Below are positions 7,935 through 15,280 of a stretch of 64,000 nucleotides of DNA, one piece after another (positions within the stretch are counted from its first letter, which is position 1; each line of letters starts with the position of its first letter). Both the position numbers and the translations under genes were made by a program. The stretch lies in assembly GCF_048571125.1 (NCBI RefSeq), contig NZ_CP182343.1, positions 2,232,001 to 2,296,000 of the forward strand, read 5' to 3'. The notes under the pieces are model-generated. The model was not told where the DNA came from and ran no database searches. It saw only the letters and a program-made list of their open reading frames with translations. The stretch comes from Arcobacter siniprincipis (GTDB taxonomy: Bacteria; Campylobacterota; Campylobacteria; Campylobacterales; Arcobacteraceae).

Positions 7935-10058
7935 ATGTTTAGTAAACTAAGTATAAGAATGAAACTTATAATTTCAACAATAATCAGTATGGTGGGATTA
8001 ATATTTTTTCTTTCATTTTTTTATTTATCATCAATAAAAATTGAAAAACTAGATGAAGGTAAAATAATAATTGAAATATTAAAATCTGATATGTTAATGC
8101 TTAGAAGAAATGAAAAAGATTTTATTCTTCGTAAAAATATGAGTTATGTAGATAAATTTAATAAAAATATTTCAGTAATAAACTCACATATCAAATCCTT
8201 AGAATCTAACTTAGCTGAAGATGATTTTGATACAAAATATGTGGAAGACTTCAAAAAAGTAATAGTTGATTATCAATCTAAGTTTTCTAGTTTTGTAAAA
8301 TCACAAGTTGAAATTGGACTCAATGAAAAAATGGGATTATATGGAAGTTTAAGAAATAGTGTTCATAGCGTACAAGATAGCGCTAAAAAAACCAAAAATC
8401 ATGAATTATTATCTATGGTATATGACTTAAGAAAACAAGAAAAAGATTTTATGCTTAGACGTAATTTAAAATATGTTAATAATTTTAAAGAGAAGATTGA
8501 CAAATTACTTACTAAAGAATTTATTACTGAAAATATTTCTACGGATTTAAATAATTATAAAAATGACTTCTTAGCTCTAGTTAAAGCAGAAGAACTAATA
8601 GGATTAACTAGTAAACAAGGAATTCAAGGTGATATGAGACAAACAATTCACCAAACTGAAGATATACTAAAAAAACTAGCAACTTATGTTAGTAGTGAGG
8701 TAAAATCAAAAATAAAAGCTTTAGAAAAACTCTTAATTATAATTGGCGTAATATTTATAATTGTTATTGCATTTTTCTCTATAATAACTATTAAATCTAT
8801 CGTAAAAAATATTGAAACTTTTAAAGATGGCTTATTTAACTTTTTCAAATATTTAAGTAGAGAGGTTAACTCTGTAATTCCATTAAAAGTTGATTCAAAA
8901 GATGAAATTGGTCAAATGGCAGAAGTTATTAACAAACAAATCAAACTTATTGAAAAAGAGATTGAAGAAGATAGAACTCTTATTAATAATTCAATTAATA
9001 TATTAAAAAGTTATGAAGAAGGTGATTTTACTCCAAAAATCAATCAGAAATCATCAAATCCTTCATTAAATGAACTAACATCTATAATGAATAATATGAG
9101 TATACATTTAGAAAGGAATATCGATGACATATTAAAAGTAATGTCTGATTATTCAAATTCTAATTATAAAACAAAAGTTTCTATAGATAATAAAAAAGCT
9201 CACCTAGAAAAACTTGCTAGAGGGGTAAATAGCCTAGGAGATAGTATCTCTGAACTTCTTAAAAAATCTTTAGAGATAGGTTTAACGTTAGGAGATTCAT
9301 CAAACACTTTAATATCTAATGTTCATACATTAAATAACTCTTCAACATCAGCAGCTGCCTCGTTAGAAGAAACTGCTGCTGCCTTAGAAGAGATTACAAG
9401 TACTATTATAAGCAATGCTCAAAATATTGTTGAAATGAATAATTTTGCTACTAATTTAACTGATTCTGCAAAACAAGGTCAAGCCCAAGCAGCAAATACA
9501 GCAAAAGCAATGGAAGAGATTACAACACAAGTTACAATGATAAATGAAGCAATTACAATCATTGATCAAATAGCTTTCCAAACAAATATTTTATCACTAA
9601 ATGCAGCAGTAGAAGCAGCAACAGCAGGAGAAGCTGGAAAAGGTTTCGCCGTTGTTGCACAAGAAGTTAGAAATTTGGCATCAAGAAGTGCTGAAGCTGC
9701 AAAAGAGATAAAATCTTTAGTAGAAAATGCTACAGCTAAAACAAATGAAGGTAAAGGCATTAGTGCTAATATGATTGAAGGATATAATTCATTATTAGAA
9801 AATATTGAAAATGCTACAAAAAAAATCAATGATATTTCAATATCAAGTAAAGAACAAGAAATTGGTATCAAACAAATTAATGATGCTATAAATCAGCTTG
9901 ACCAGCAAACACAACAAAATGCTTCTATTGCATCAAAAACAAATACTATTGCAATAGAAACTGACTCTTTGGCAAAAGAGATTATCAATGATGCACAAAA
10001 TAAAGAGTTTGAAGGTAAAGAAAATACTAAATTAAGAAAACATTTTTCTTATAAATAA
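7935..10058 (+). CDS. Methyl-accepting chemotaxis protein with HBM-type sensor domain
   Basis: 707 residues. Transmembrane helix 1 is at about 10-32 and helix 2 at about 265-287. The periplasmic domain between them holds a duplicated pattern: LRRNEKDFILRKN (56-68) matches LRKQEKDFMLRRN (165-177), and GLNEKMGLYGSLRNSVH (about 128-144) matches GLTSKQGIQGDMRQTIH (about 223-239). This two-module all-helical layout is that of HBM sensor domains. A HAMP-like linker follows. The signalling tip IDQIAFQTNILSLNAAVEAA begins near 542 and continues with AGEAGKGFAVVAQEVR. No C-terminal CheR/CheB pentapeptide is seen. The ligand is unknown. Confidence 0.95.
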   Translation: MFSKLSIRMKLIISTIISMVGLIFFLSFFYLSSIKIEKLDEGKIIIEILKSDMLMLRRNEKDFILRKNMSYVDKFNKNISVINSHIKSLESNLAEDDFDTKYVEDFKKVIVDYQSKFSSFVKSQVEIGLNEKMGLYGSLRNSVHSVQDSAKKTKNHELLSMVYDLRKQEKDFMLRRNLKYVNNFKEKIDKLLTKEFITENISTDLNNYKNDFLALVKAEELIGLTSKQGIQGDMRQTIHQTEDILKKLATYVSSEVKSKIKALEKLLIIIGVIFIIVIAFFSIITIKSIVKNIETFKDGLFNFFKYLSREVNSVIPLKVDSKDEIGQMAEVINKQIKLIEKEIEEDRTLINNSINILKSYEEGDFTPKINQKSSNPSLNELTSIMNNMSIHLERNIDDILKVMSDYSNSNYKTKVSIDNKKAHLEKLARGVNSLGDSISELLKKSLEIGLTLGDSSNTLISNVHTLNNSSTSAAASLEETAAALEEITSTIISNAQNIVEMNNFATNLTDSAKQGQAQAANTAKAMEEITTQVTMINEAITIIDQIAFQTNILSLNAAVEAATAGEAGKGFAVVAQEVRNLASRSAEAAKEIKSLVENATAKTNEGKGISANMIEGYNSLLENIENATKKINDISISSKEQEIGIKQINDAINQLDQQTQQNASIASKTNTIAIETDSLAKEIINDAQNKEFEGKENTKLRKHFSYK

Positions 10059-10097
10059 TCTAAAAAAGATATAGAAGATTAAACTTTATAAAGATGC

Positions 10098-10928
10098 TTA
10101 ATCTTCTACTTCTTCATACGCTAATATAATTTTTTTTCTTTTTATCCCCCATCTATATCCAGCCATTGTTGCACTTTTTGAAATAACTCTATGGCAAGGA
10201 ATTAAAAAGCCAATATGATTTGCACCAATTGCACTTGCTACTGCTCTTACTGCTTTTGGTTTACCAAGTAAATTTGCTACATCTGAATAATTTAAAACTT
10301 TCCCTTTTGGAATATTTAATAAAGCTTTCCAAACATTTATTTGAAAATTTGTTCCTTTTATAAAAATATCTGTTTTTTCATTATTCACAAAAATTTTATC
10401 CAATAATTCTTGAGCTTTTTTATCATCTTGGACAAATTTTGCACTCTTCCAAGAAGATTTGAATCTATTTAGAACCTCAGCATAACTATCATCATAGAAC
10501 TCCAAAGCACATATACCTTTTTGGGTACTTGCAATCATAGTTTTACCAAAGGGCGAAAAACCAAATCCATAAGTTATATCAAGGTTTTCACCCATCTTTT
10601 TATATTCATGTGGTGTCACTCCTATAAAATTAACAAAGAGTTCATGCAGTCTACTAGAACTTGATAATCCCAAATCAAGAGAAGTATCTAAGATAGACTT
10701 TGAAGTTTGAAGTTTCTCTTTTGCATAAGAAAAAGTAGTTGCTTGTAAAAACTGCATGGGAGTTACTCCCACATACTCTTTAAATATTCTTGCAAAATGA
10801 TGTTTACTCATTCCTATATGTTTAGCCACCTCATCTAAATTTGGTTGATTAGAGTAGTTTTTATCAAAGTATTCAATAGCTTTTTTAATATCTTCATAAT
10901 ATTTGCTTTTTTCTTCTAATTTATTCAT
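10098..10928 (-). CDS. AraC-type regulator fused to O6-alkylguanine-DNA alkyltransferase (Ada-like)
   Basis: 276 residues. The N-terminal part (about 10-110) is an AraC helix-turn-helix domain (HIGMSKHHFARIFKEYVGVTPMQ, then GVTPHEYKK). The C-terminal part is the Ogt/MGMT domain, with FQINVWKALLNIPKGKVLNYSD, then VRAVASAIGANHIGFLIPCHRV, in which the Cys of PCHRV accepts the alkyl group. The Ada N-terminal phosphotriester-accepting Cys domain is missing, so it resembles the two-domain Ada variants. It likely both repairs and regulates. It starts at ATG 10928, with no strong ribosome site. Confidence 0.93.
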   Translation of the reverse strand: MNKLEEKSKYYEDIKKAIEYFDKNYSNQPNLDEVAKHIGMSKHHFARIFKEYVGVTPMQFLQATTFSYAKEKLQTSKSILDTSLDLGLSSSSRLHELFVNFIGVTPHEYKKMGENLDITYGFGFSPFGKTMIASTQKGICALEFYDDSYAEVLNRFKSSWKSAKFVQDDKKAQELLDKIFVNNEKTDIFIKGTNFQINVWKALLNIPKGKVLNYSDVANLLGKPKAVRAVASAIGANHIGFLIPCHRVISKSATMAGYRWGIKRKKIILAYEEVED

Positions 10929-10979
10929 AATAAAAGTATATTATTTAAAACAAAAATTTACAATCCGAATCTTGCTATT

Positions 10980-11474
10980 TTATTTGCTCAATAACATTCT
11001 TATATAAAGACCAACCGTACTTGTGTACCCTACTTCACTAAATCTTAGTTTTTTATCTTTGTCATAAATAAAAGTAGTAGGAAAACCTTTGATATTAAAC
11101 TTTTGAGAATAAAATCCATCATCATCATTTACAACTTTAAAAGTAAGATTATTCTGCTTTAAATAATTTTGTATCTCTTCTTTACTTCCAGATTGAACGG
11201 CTATGGTTATTACTTCATACTCTTTAGAGATTTTTTCAATATTTGCAGCTTCAAGTTTACAAATAGGACACCAAGAGGCCCAAAAATGAATAAGTACGGG
11301 CTTATTTTTAGGTATATCAAAAGTTTTGCCATCAAGAAGAGTAAAGGTATTTATATCTAGTCTATCTTTGTTTAAATCAAGTGCTTTATAATAACTAATT
11401 CCATTCATAGCTATTATCAACATCAATACAATTATAATACCCTCTTTAAGATACTTTTTTATTTTGTCTTTCAT
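10980..11474 (-). CDS. Membrane-anchored thioredoxin-like disulfide oxidoreductase (TlpA type)
   Basis: 164 residues. An N-terminal membrane anchor (about 12-30, IIIVLMLIIAMNGISYYKAL) places the thioredoxin domain in the periplasm. The active site is ASWCPICKLE (CPIC), and the cis-Pro loop is FNIKGFPTTFIYD. It probably reduces or oxidises disulfides in exported proteins such as apocytochromes. The start is preceded by AAGGTAAAAG. It is divergent from the MarR gene, and the first MarR operator lies in the shared upstream region, so co-regulation is possible. Confidence 0.9.
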   Translation of the reverse strand: MKDKIKKYLKEGIIIVLMLIIAMNGISYYKALDLNKDRLDINTFTLLDGKTFDIPKNKPVLIHFWASWCPICKLEAANIEKISKEYEVITIAVQSGSKEEIQNYLKQNNLTFKVVNDDDGFYSQKFNIKGFPTTFIYDKDKKLRFSEVGYTSTVGLYIRMLLSK

Positions 11475-11554
11475 CTTTTACCTTACTTGAAATTCTAAGA
11501 ATAGTAATTATAGTTTTATATTGTTGGTAATGTGTTTAGGTGAAATTTTAGAAT

Positions 11555-11578
11555 TAATATTTGTACATACAAATATTA
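11555..11578. promoter_or_regulatory. MarR operator 1 (palindrome)
   Basis: Perfect 24-bp inverted repeat with two central bases: arms of 11 built around TTTGTA-CA-TACAAA. It lies between the divergent thioredoxin-like and marR genes, and the core recurs twice nearby. Confidence 0.75.
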
Positions 11579-11606
11579 AGCTTTATTTAATTTTTTTAAT
11601 TATATC

Positions 11607-11622
11607 ATTTGTATGTACAAAT
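11607..11622. promoter_or_regulatory. MarR operator 2 (palindrome)
   Basis: ATTTGTATGTACAAAT, a perfect inverted repeat with a TG centre, ending 15 bases before the marR ATG and next to the AGGAG ribosome site. A repressor bound here would block marR transcription (autoregulation). Confidence 0.78.
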
Positions 11623-11636
11623 AACTAGGAGCCTTG

Positions 11637-12098
11637 ATGTCAGAAAGTTGTGAAACTATTAAAAGTTGTGAAACTATTAATAATTATCTAGAATGTTGTT
11701 TGTTTTTTACTTCAAATACAATGAGTAGATTAATAAACAAAATGACAGAAGATGCATTTATGTCAACTGGACTTGCACCCTCATATGCATTTTTGATGAT
11801 GGTTGTTATTGAAAAAGAATCAATTGGAATAGGTGAATTAGCAAATGTTTTAAAACTAGCACCCTCAACTGTTACACGATTTGTTGATAAACTTATTTTA
11901 AAAAATTATCTCAAAAGAGAGCAAGTTGGAAGAAATATGACAATAACTGCAACATCAAAAGGTAAAGCATTATTACCGAGTATAAAAGAATCATGGAAAA
12001 GACTTTTTAATACTTACTGTGACATACTAGGAGAAGAGTTTGCAATAGAATTAACATCTAATATGGCTAAAGCAAATAAATTTTTAGAGAACAAATAA
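11637..12098 (+). CDS. MarR-family transcriptional regulator
   Basis: About 153 residues. ATG at 11637 is preferred over TTG at 11634 because AGGAG ends 5 bases before it. The winged helix is clear: IGIGELANVLKLAPSTVTRFVDKL is the recognition helix-turn-helix region (about 60-83) and VGRNMTITATSKGK is the wing. The N-terminus holds a short duplicated string (CETIKS/CETINN) and several Cys, which could make it redox-sensitive, but that is inference. Matching palindromes in front of it and in front of the next gene indicate self-regulation and control of the quinone reductase pair. Confidence 0.92.
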   Translation: MSESCETIKSCETINNYLECCLFFTSNTMSRLINKMTEDAFMSTGLAPSYAFLMMVVIEKESIGIGELANVLKLAPSTVTRFVDKLILKNYLKREQVGRNMTITATSKGKALLPSIKESWKRLFNTYCDILGEEFAIELTSNMAKANKFLENK

Positions 12099-12110
12099 GT
12101 TCTCTTTTTA
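12086..12110 (+). terminator. Terminator overlapping the marR stop
   Basis: AGAGAAC / GTTCTCT stem with a 6-base loop that contains the marR stop region, followed by a T-rich run. It would separate marR transcripts from the next gene, which has its own operator. Confidence 0.65.
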
Positions 12111-12119
12111 TTTGATTCA

Positions 12120-12141
12120 ATTATTTGTATGTACAAACAAT
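12120..12141. promoter_or_regulatory. MarR operator 3, upstream of the quinone reductase
   Basis: Core TTTGTATGTACAAA (12124-12137) is the same as in the two operators upstream of marR, with outer symmetry apart from one mismatch. It sits just before the AAAGGAG ribosome site of the oxidoreductase gene. Confidence 0.78.
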
Positions 12142-12152
12142 AAAGGAGAAGA

Positions 12153-12752
12153 ATGATTAAAGAAAAAACCCTAATCATATTAAGTCACCCAAATTTAGAA
12201 CTGTCAAAATTTAACAAAAGTCTAATTAATGGAATTAAGCACTTAAATAATTTAACAATTAGACACCTAGATTCATTATATGGAAGTGATACAAAAGCTT
12301 TTGATGTTGAAGCTGAACAAAATATGCTTTTAGAACATGAAAGAATTATTTTCCAGTTTCCTTGGTATTGGTATAGTTCACCTGCAATGATAAAAGCATA
12401 CCAAGATGAAGTATTAACTTATGGTTTTGCATATGGAAACCAAGGAGATAAACTTTTTGGAAAAAAATTTAAAATCGTAACTACAATTGGAGGTCCAGAT
12501 TATTCATATCAAGAAGGTTCATGGAATAAAAAATCTATAAATGAACTTTTATCTCCTTTTCAAGTAATGGCAAGTCTCACGGGAATGACTTATACAAAAG
12601 CGTTTAAAGTACATGGTGTTGCTGCCATGGATGATGAGGAATTAGCTAGCAAAGTAAAAGAATACAAAGAAGAGTTACTCAATGAGTCTTGGGACAATGG
12701 ATTAACTAAATACATAAGAAAAATAAATCAAGAAACAATAAAGGCAAAATAA
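12153..12752 (+). CDS. NAD(P)H oxidoreductase, flavodoxin-fold quinone reductase (MdaB/KefF type)
   Basis: 199 residues. The flavodoxin-like fold starts with TLIILSHPNLELSKFNKSL, and FQFPWYWYSSPAMIKAYQDEV is the characteristic FMN/FAD-binding strand-loop of NAD(P)H quinone reductases; TTIGGPDYSYQEG matches the next conserved loop. It likely reduces quinones by two electrons. AAAGGAG lies 7 bases upstream. It is under an apparent MarR operator and is translationally coupled to the downstream isomerase-like gene (TAATG overlap), typical for electrophile or quinone stress modules. Confidence 0.9.
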   Translation: MIKEKTLIILSHPNLELSKFNKSLINGIKHLNNLTIRHLDSLYGSDTKAFDVEAEQNMLLEHERIIFQFPWYWYSSPAMIKAYQDEVLTYGFAYGNQGDKLFGKKFKIVTTIGGPDYSYQEGSWNKKSINELLSPFQVMASLTGMTYTKAFKVHGVAAMDDEELASKVKEYKEELLNESWDNGLTKYIRKINQETIKAK

Positions 12753-13012
12753 TGAAAGAATATATGGTTGAATTCACAATAATAGCAGATCCTAAATCAA
12801 AAGATTTTCAAGATTTACTCCCCGCAGAACAGCAAAGAACGAAGGAACTTTTAAATAGTGGAGAAATAAGACATATGTGGTTAAAAGAAGATAAAAGTGG
12901 CGGATATTTTGTAGCATTTACAAATAATGAAAAAGAAGTACAAGAGATCAATGATTCTTTACCTTTGAAAAAGTATCTTGCATTTAAAACTTATGCACTT
13001 AATATGAACTAA
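12752..13012 (+). CDS. Muconolactone isomerase-like / YciI-type small enzyme
   Basis: 86 residues, with the ferredoxin-like alpha-beta fold of muconolactone delta-isomerase proteins: EYMVEFTIIADP at the start, TKELLNSGEIRHMWLKED in the middle and PLKKYLAFKTYAL at the end. It starts on the A of the preceding stop codon. No other aromatic degradation genes are nearby, so a true catabolic role is doubtful; it more likely accompanies the quinone reductase in handling reactive aromatics. Confidence 0.72.
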   Translation: MKEYMVEFTIIADPKSKDFQDLLPAEQQRTKELLNSGEIRHMWLKEDKSGGYFVAFTNNEKEVQEINDSLPLKKYLAFKTYALNMN

Positions 13013-13025
13013 CAAAAAACAAGAA

Positions 13026-13056
13026 AATAGGATTTTATAATAATTAGAATCCTATT
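13026..13056. terminator. Hairpin between convergent genes
   Basis: AATAGGATT / AATCCTATT, a perfect 9-bp stem after the isomerase-like gene. It lacks a long T run on the plus side, so it may terminate weakly or serve both strands. Confidence 0.5.
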
Positions 13057-13133
13057 TACATATCAAATCACTATTGTCCAGTTAATTAAAATTTTTCACC
13101 TTTTAACTTACATTATTAGTAATGTGTTTAGAA

Positions 13134-13490
13134 CTACTCTATTAAAAAATCCTGCAAATTTGTTTTACCATAATTTATTTGTGCATTTGAATCTTTTATC
13201 TTTTTTGCAACTATTCCCATAAGTGTTTTAACACCTTTTGTTTTTTCAGGATCAGTAAGTGGGAAAAGTCTTACTGTTACTGCTTCACCTTTACTTGATA
13301 GTTGTATAAAAAAGTTTTGAGTTTTGCCATCTTCTATTGAAATACTCTCTATTAGTGCTGAGTTTTCTTTGTAATCTATATACTTATTTGTTATTTTAAG
13401 TATTCCTTTTTCAAGCTGTTGCATCATTGGCTCAATTGCATCGTAGCACTCTTTTACACTTTTTGCCTTTTCCAATACTATATGTGGCAT
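13134..13490 (-). CDS. Hypothetical protein, about 118 residues
   Basis: Start at ATG 13490 is favoured by GGAG 6 bases upstream; an ATG 12 bases earlier overlaps that ribosome site. The sequence begins MPHIVLEKAKSVKECYDAI and contains a mix of strands and helices with no signal peptide or membrane segment. A Lys-rich C-terminal helix (TLMGIVAKKIKDSN) is followed by NLQDFLIE. I do not recognise the family. It is a single gene between convergent and divergent neighbours. Confidence 0.7.
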   Translation of the reverse strand: MPHIVLEKAKSVKECYDAIEPMMQQLEKGILKITNKYIDYKENSALIESISIEDGKTQNFFIQLSSKGEAVTVRLFPLTDPEKTKGVKTLMGIVAKKIKDSNAQINYGKTNLQDFLIE

Positions 13491-13622
13491 ATATATCTCC
13501 ATAATTTAAATTTTATTATCATATATAAAATAACTAATCATTAGTACCTTATTTATGGCAATTAATAAACTTGATAAAAACAATACTATAATATACTATA
13601 TCAAAAGAGAAAGGTTTTATGA

Positions 13623-14396
13623 ATGAAAAACTATATAAAAAACAAAACTGCTCTTATCACAGGAGCCACATCTGGTATAGGTAAACAATTAGCCCTTGAT
13701 TTATCAAAGATGAATTTAAATCTTATTTTAATTGGACGTGATTTAAAAAAACTTCAAAAACTTCAAAATAAGATTCTAGAAAAAAGTCAAAAAAAAGTTC
13801 TAATTGAAAGCATAGATATTACAAAAAAAGATGCTGTCAATAAAAAATTAAATAAAATTCTTGGAGAGATAAGTGTAGATATTCTTATTAATAGTGCAGG
13901 TTTAGCTCTAGGAACTGAAAAAATTGATGAGGGAGATATTGAGAATTGGGAGACAATGATTGATACAAATATCAAAGGATTACTTTATGTTAGTAAAGTA
14001 ATTATTCCTCAAATGAGACAATTAGAAACAGCACATATACTTAATATAGGCTCTCAAGCTGGGAAATTAACCTATCCAGGTGGAAATGTCTATTGTGCTA
14101 CAAAATCTGCTGTTAGAACGCTAAGTGAAGCTATGAATATAGATTTATTAGGAACAAATATTAAAGTGACAAATATTGCACCAGGAGCTACAAAAACTAA
14201 TTTTTCAAATGTGCGTTTTAAAGGAAATAAAGAAAAAGCAGACTTAGTATATAAAGGTTATGAACCATTAAGTGCAAAAGATATTTCAAATACTATCATT
14301 CATGTACTCAATACACCTAAAAATGTGAATATTCAATACCTAGATATAACCCCTATTTCGCAAAGAAATTCATATTTAGTACATAGGGGAAATTAA
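13623..14396 (+). CDS. Short-chain dehydrogenase/reductase (YdfG-like)
   Basis: 257 residues. The NAD(P)-binding motif is TGATSGIGKQLA (about 14-25), followed by LIGRD, which favours NADP. NSAGLA is the structural NAG-like motif. The catalytic residues are Ser in NIGSQAGK and YCATK (Tyr-x-x-x-Lys), and PGATKT follows as in classical SDRs. The family includes 3-hydroxy acid and serine dehydrogenases; the substrate is uncertain. AGAAAGG lies 8 bases upstream. Confidence 0.92.
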   Translation: MKNYIKNKTALITGATSGIGKQLALDLSKMNLNLILIGRDLKKLQKLQNKILEKSQKKVLIESIDITKKDAVNKKLNKILGEISVDILINSAGLALGTEKIDEGDIENWETMIDTNIKGLLYVSKVIIPQMRQLETAHILNIGSQAGKLTYPGGNVYCATKSAVRTLSEAMNIDLLGTNIKVTNIAPGATKTNFSNVRFKGNKEKADLVYKGYEPLSAKDISNTIIHVLNTPKNVNIQYLDITPISQRNSYLVHRGN

Positions 14397-14415
14397 TAAA
14401 ATGTAATTAATTCCT

Positions 14416-15000
14416 TTACTTACTTTCTTTAGGTTTATATTTTTTTAGTAAATAATTTTTGTATTCTTCAAAGCATTCTTTATTAGAATAAAAACCTATT
14501 GCAAGTTTATCTCCATATCCTTGACTTTTTCTAGTTGATTGAGTAATTCCATATACTTGTATTGTAGTTATTTTTTCTTTATTATCTATCTTTTCTACCT
14601 TTTTTTCTGTACATTCTCCAAAATAAACATTTGTTTTATATAGTTGTTTAGTACTACATCTATTACTATAATATGTTTTAATATCATCTAGCTTTGAATA
14701 TATATAATACTTATCTCCTCTTGAGATATCTAGTCTAACAGTAATCTCTTTACATATTTCATTATCAAATTTGTATCTATCATTGTAATATGAAATATAA
14801 TTAACAAACTGAAGATTTGATATTGGCTTAGTTTCTTTTCTCGTGTGATAAGTAACATTTCTTATTTTAAATCCATTAATATCTATAAGTTTATTTTCTT
14901 TATCATAATTTGGAACTTGTAGCGCAATTTCATTATTTCCACATCCAGTTAAAAGAGTAATAATTAATAAACTAATAAAAAGTAAAATAGTATTTTTCAT
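14416..15000 (-). CDS. Hypothetical lipoprotein
   Basis: About 194 residues from ATG 15000, which has AGAAGGAA 8-9 bases upstream; an earlier ATG at 15027 lacks this. The signal peptide ends in the lipobox LLTGC, followed by GNNE. The mature part is polar with four further cysteines (FDNEICKEITV, SNRCST, VYFGECTEK, SNKECFEEYK), perhaps two disulfides. No family recognised. It is convergent with the SDR gene. Confidence 0.75.
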   Translation of the reverse strand: MKNTILLFISLLIITLLTGCGNNEIALQVPNYDKENKLIDINGFKIRNVTYHTRKETKPISNLQFVNYISYYNDRYKFDNEICKEITVRLDISRGDKYYIYSKLDDIKTYYSNRCSTKQLYKTNVYFGECTEKKVEKIDNKEKITTIQVYGITQSTRKSQGYGDKLAIGFYSNKECFEEYKNYLLKKYKPKESK

Positions 15001-15280
15001 TGTTATCTTCCTTCTAATAATCTTCACAATAATATAGTTTTCGTAAAATAATATCTTAATAGTAATAAAATACCAATTTTATATTAAAATTATTTTAATA
15101 AATGATATTTTAAGCAACTAAAAGAAGAAAGCTCTTATTAATGAAGGAGTTGCAGTTTAATAATGAATAGTAAAATAACATCTTAACTTATACTCTTTGT
15201 CTAAGCACTAATTTGATAAAATACAGCCCTAATAATAGTTTCACAATCAAAACAAAGTTTATTTAAAAGGTTTATTAATA

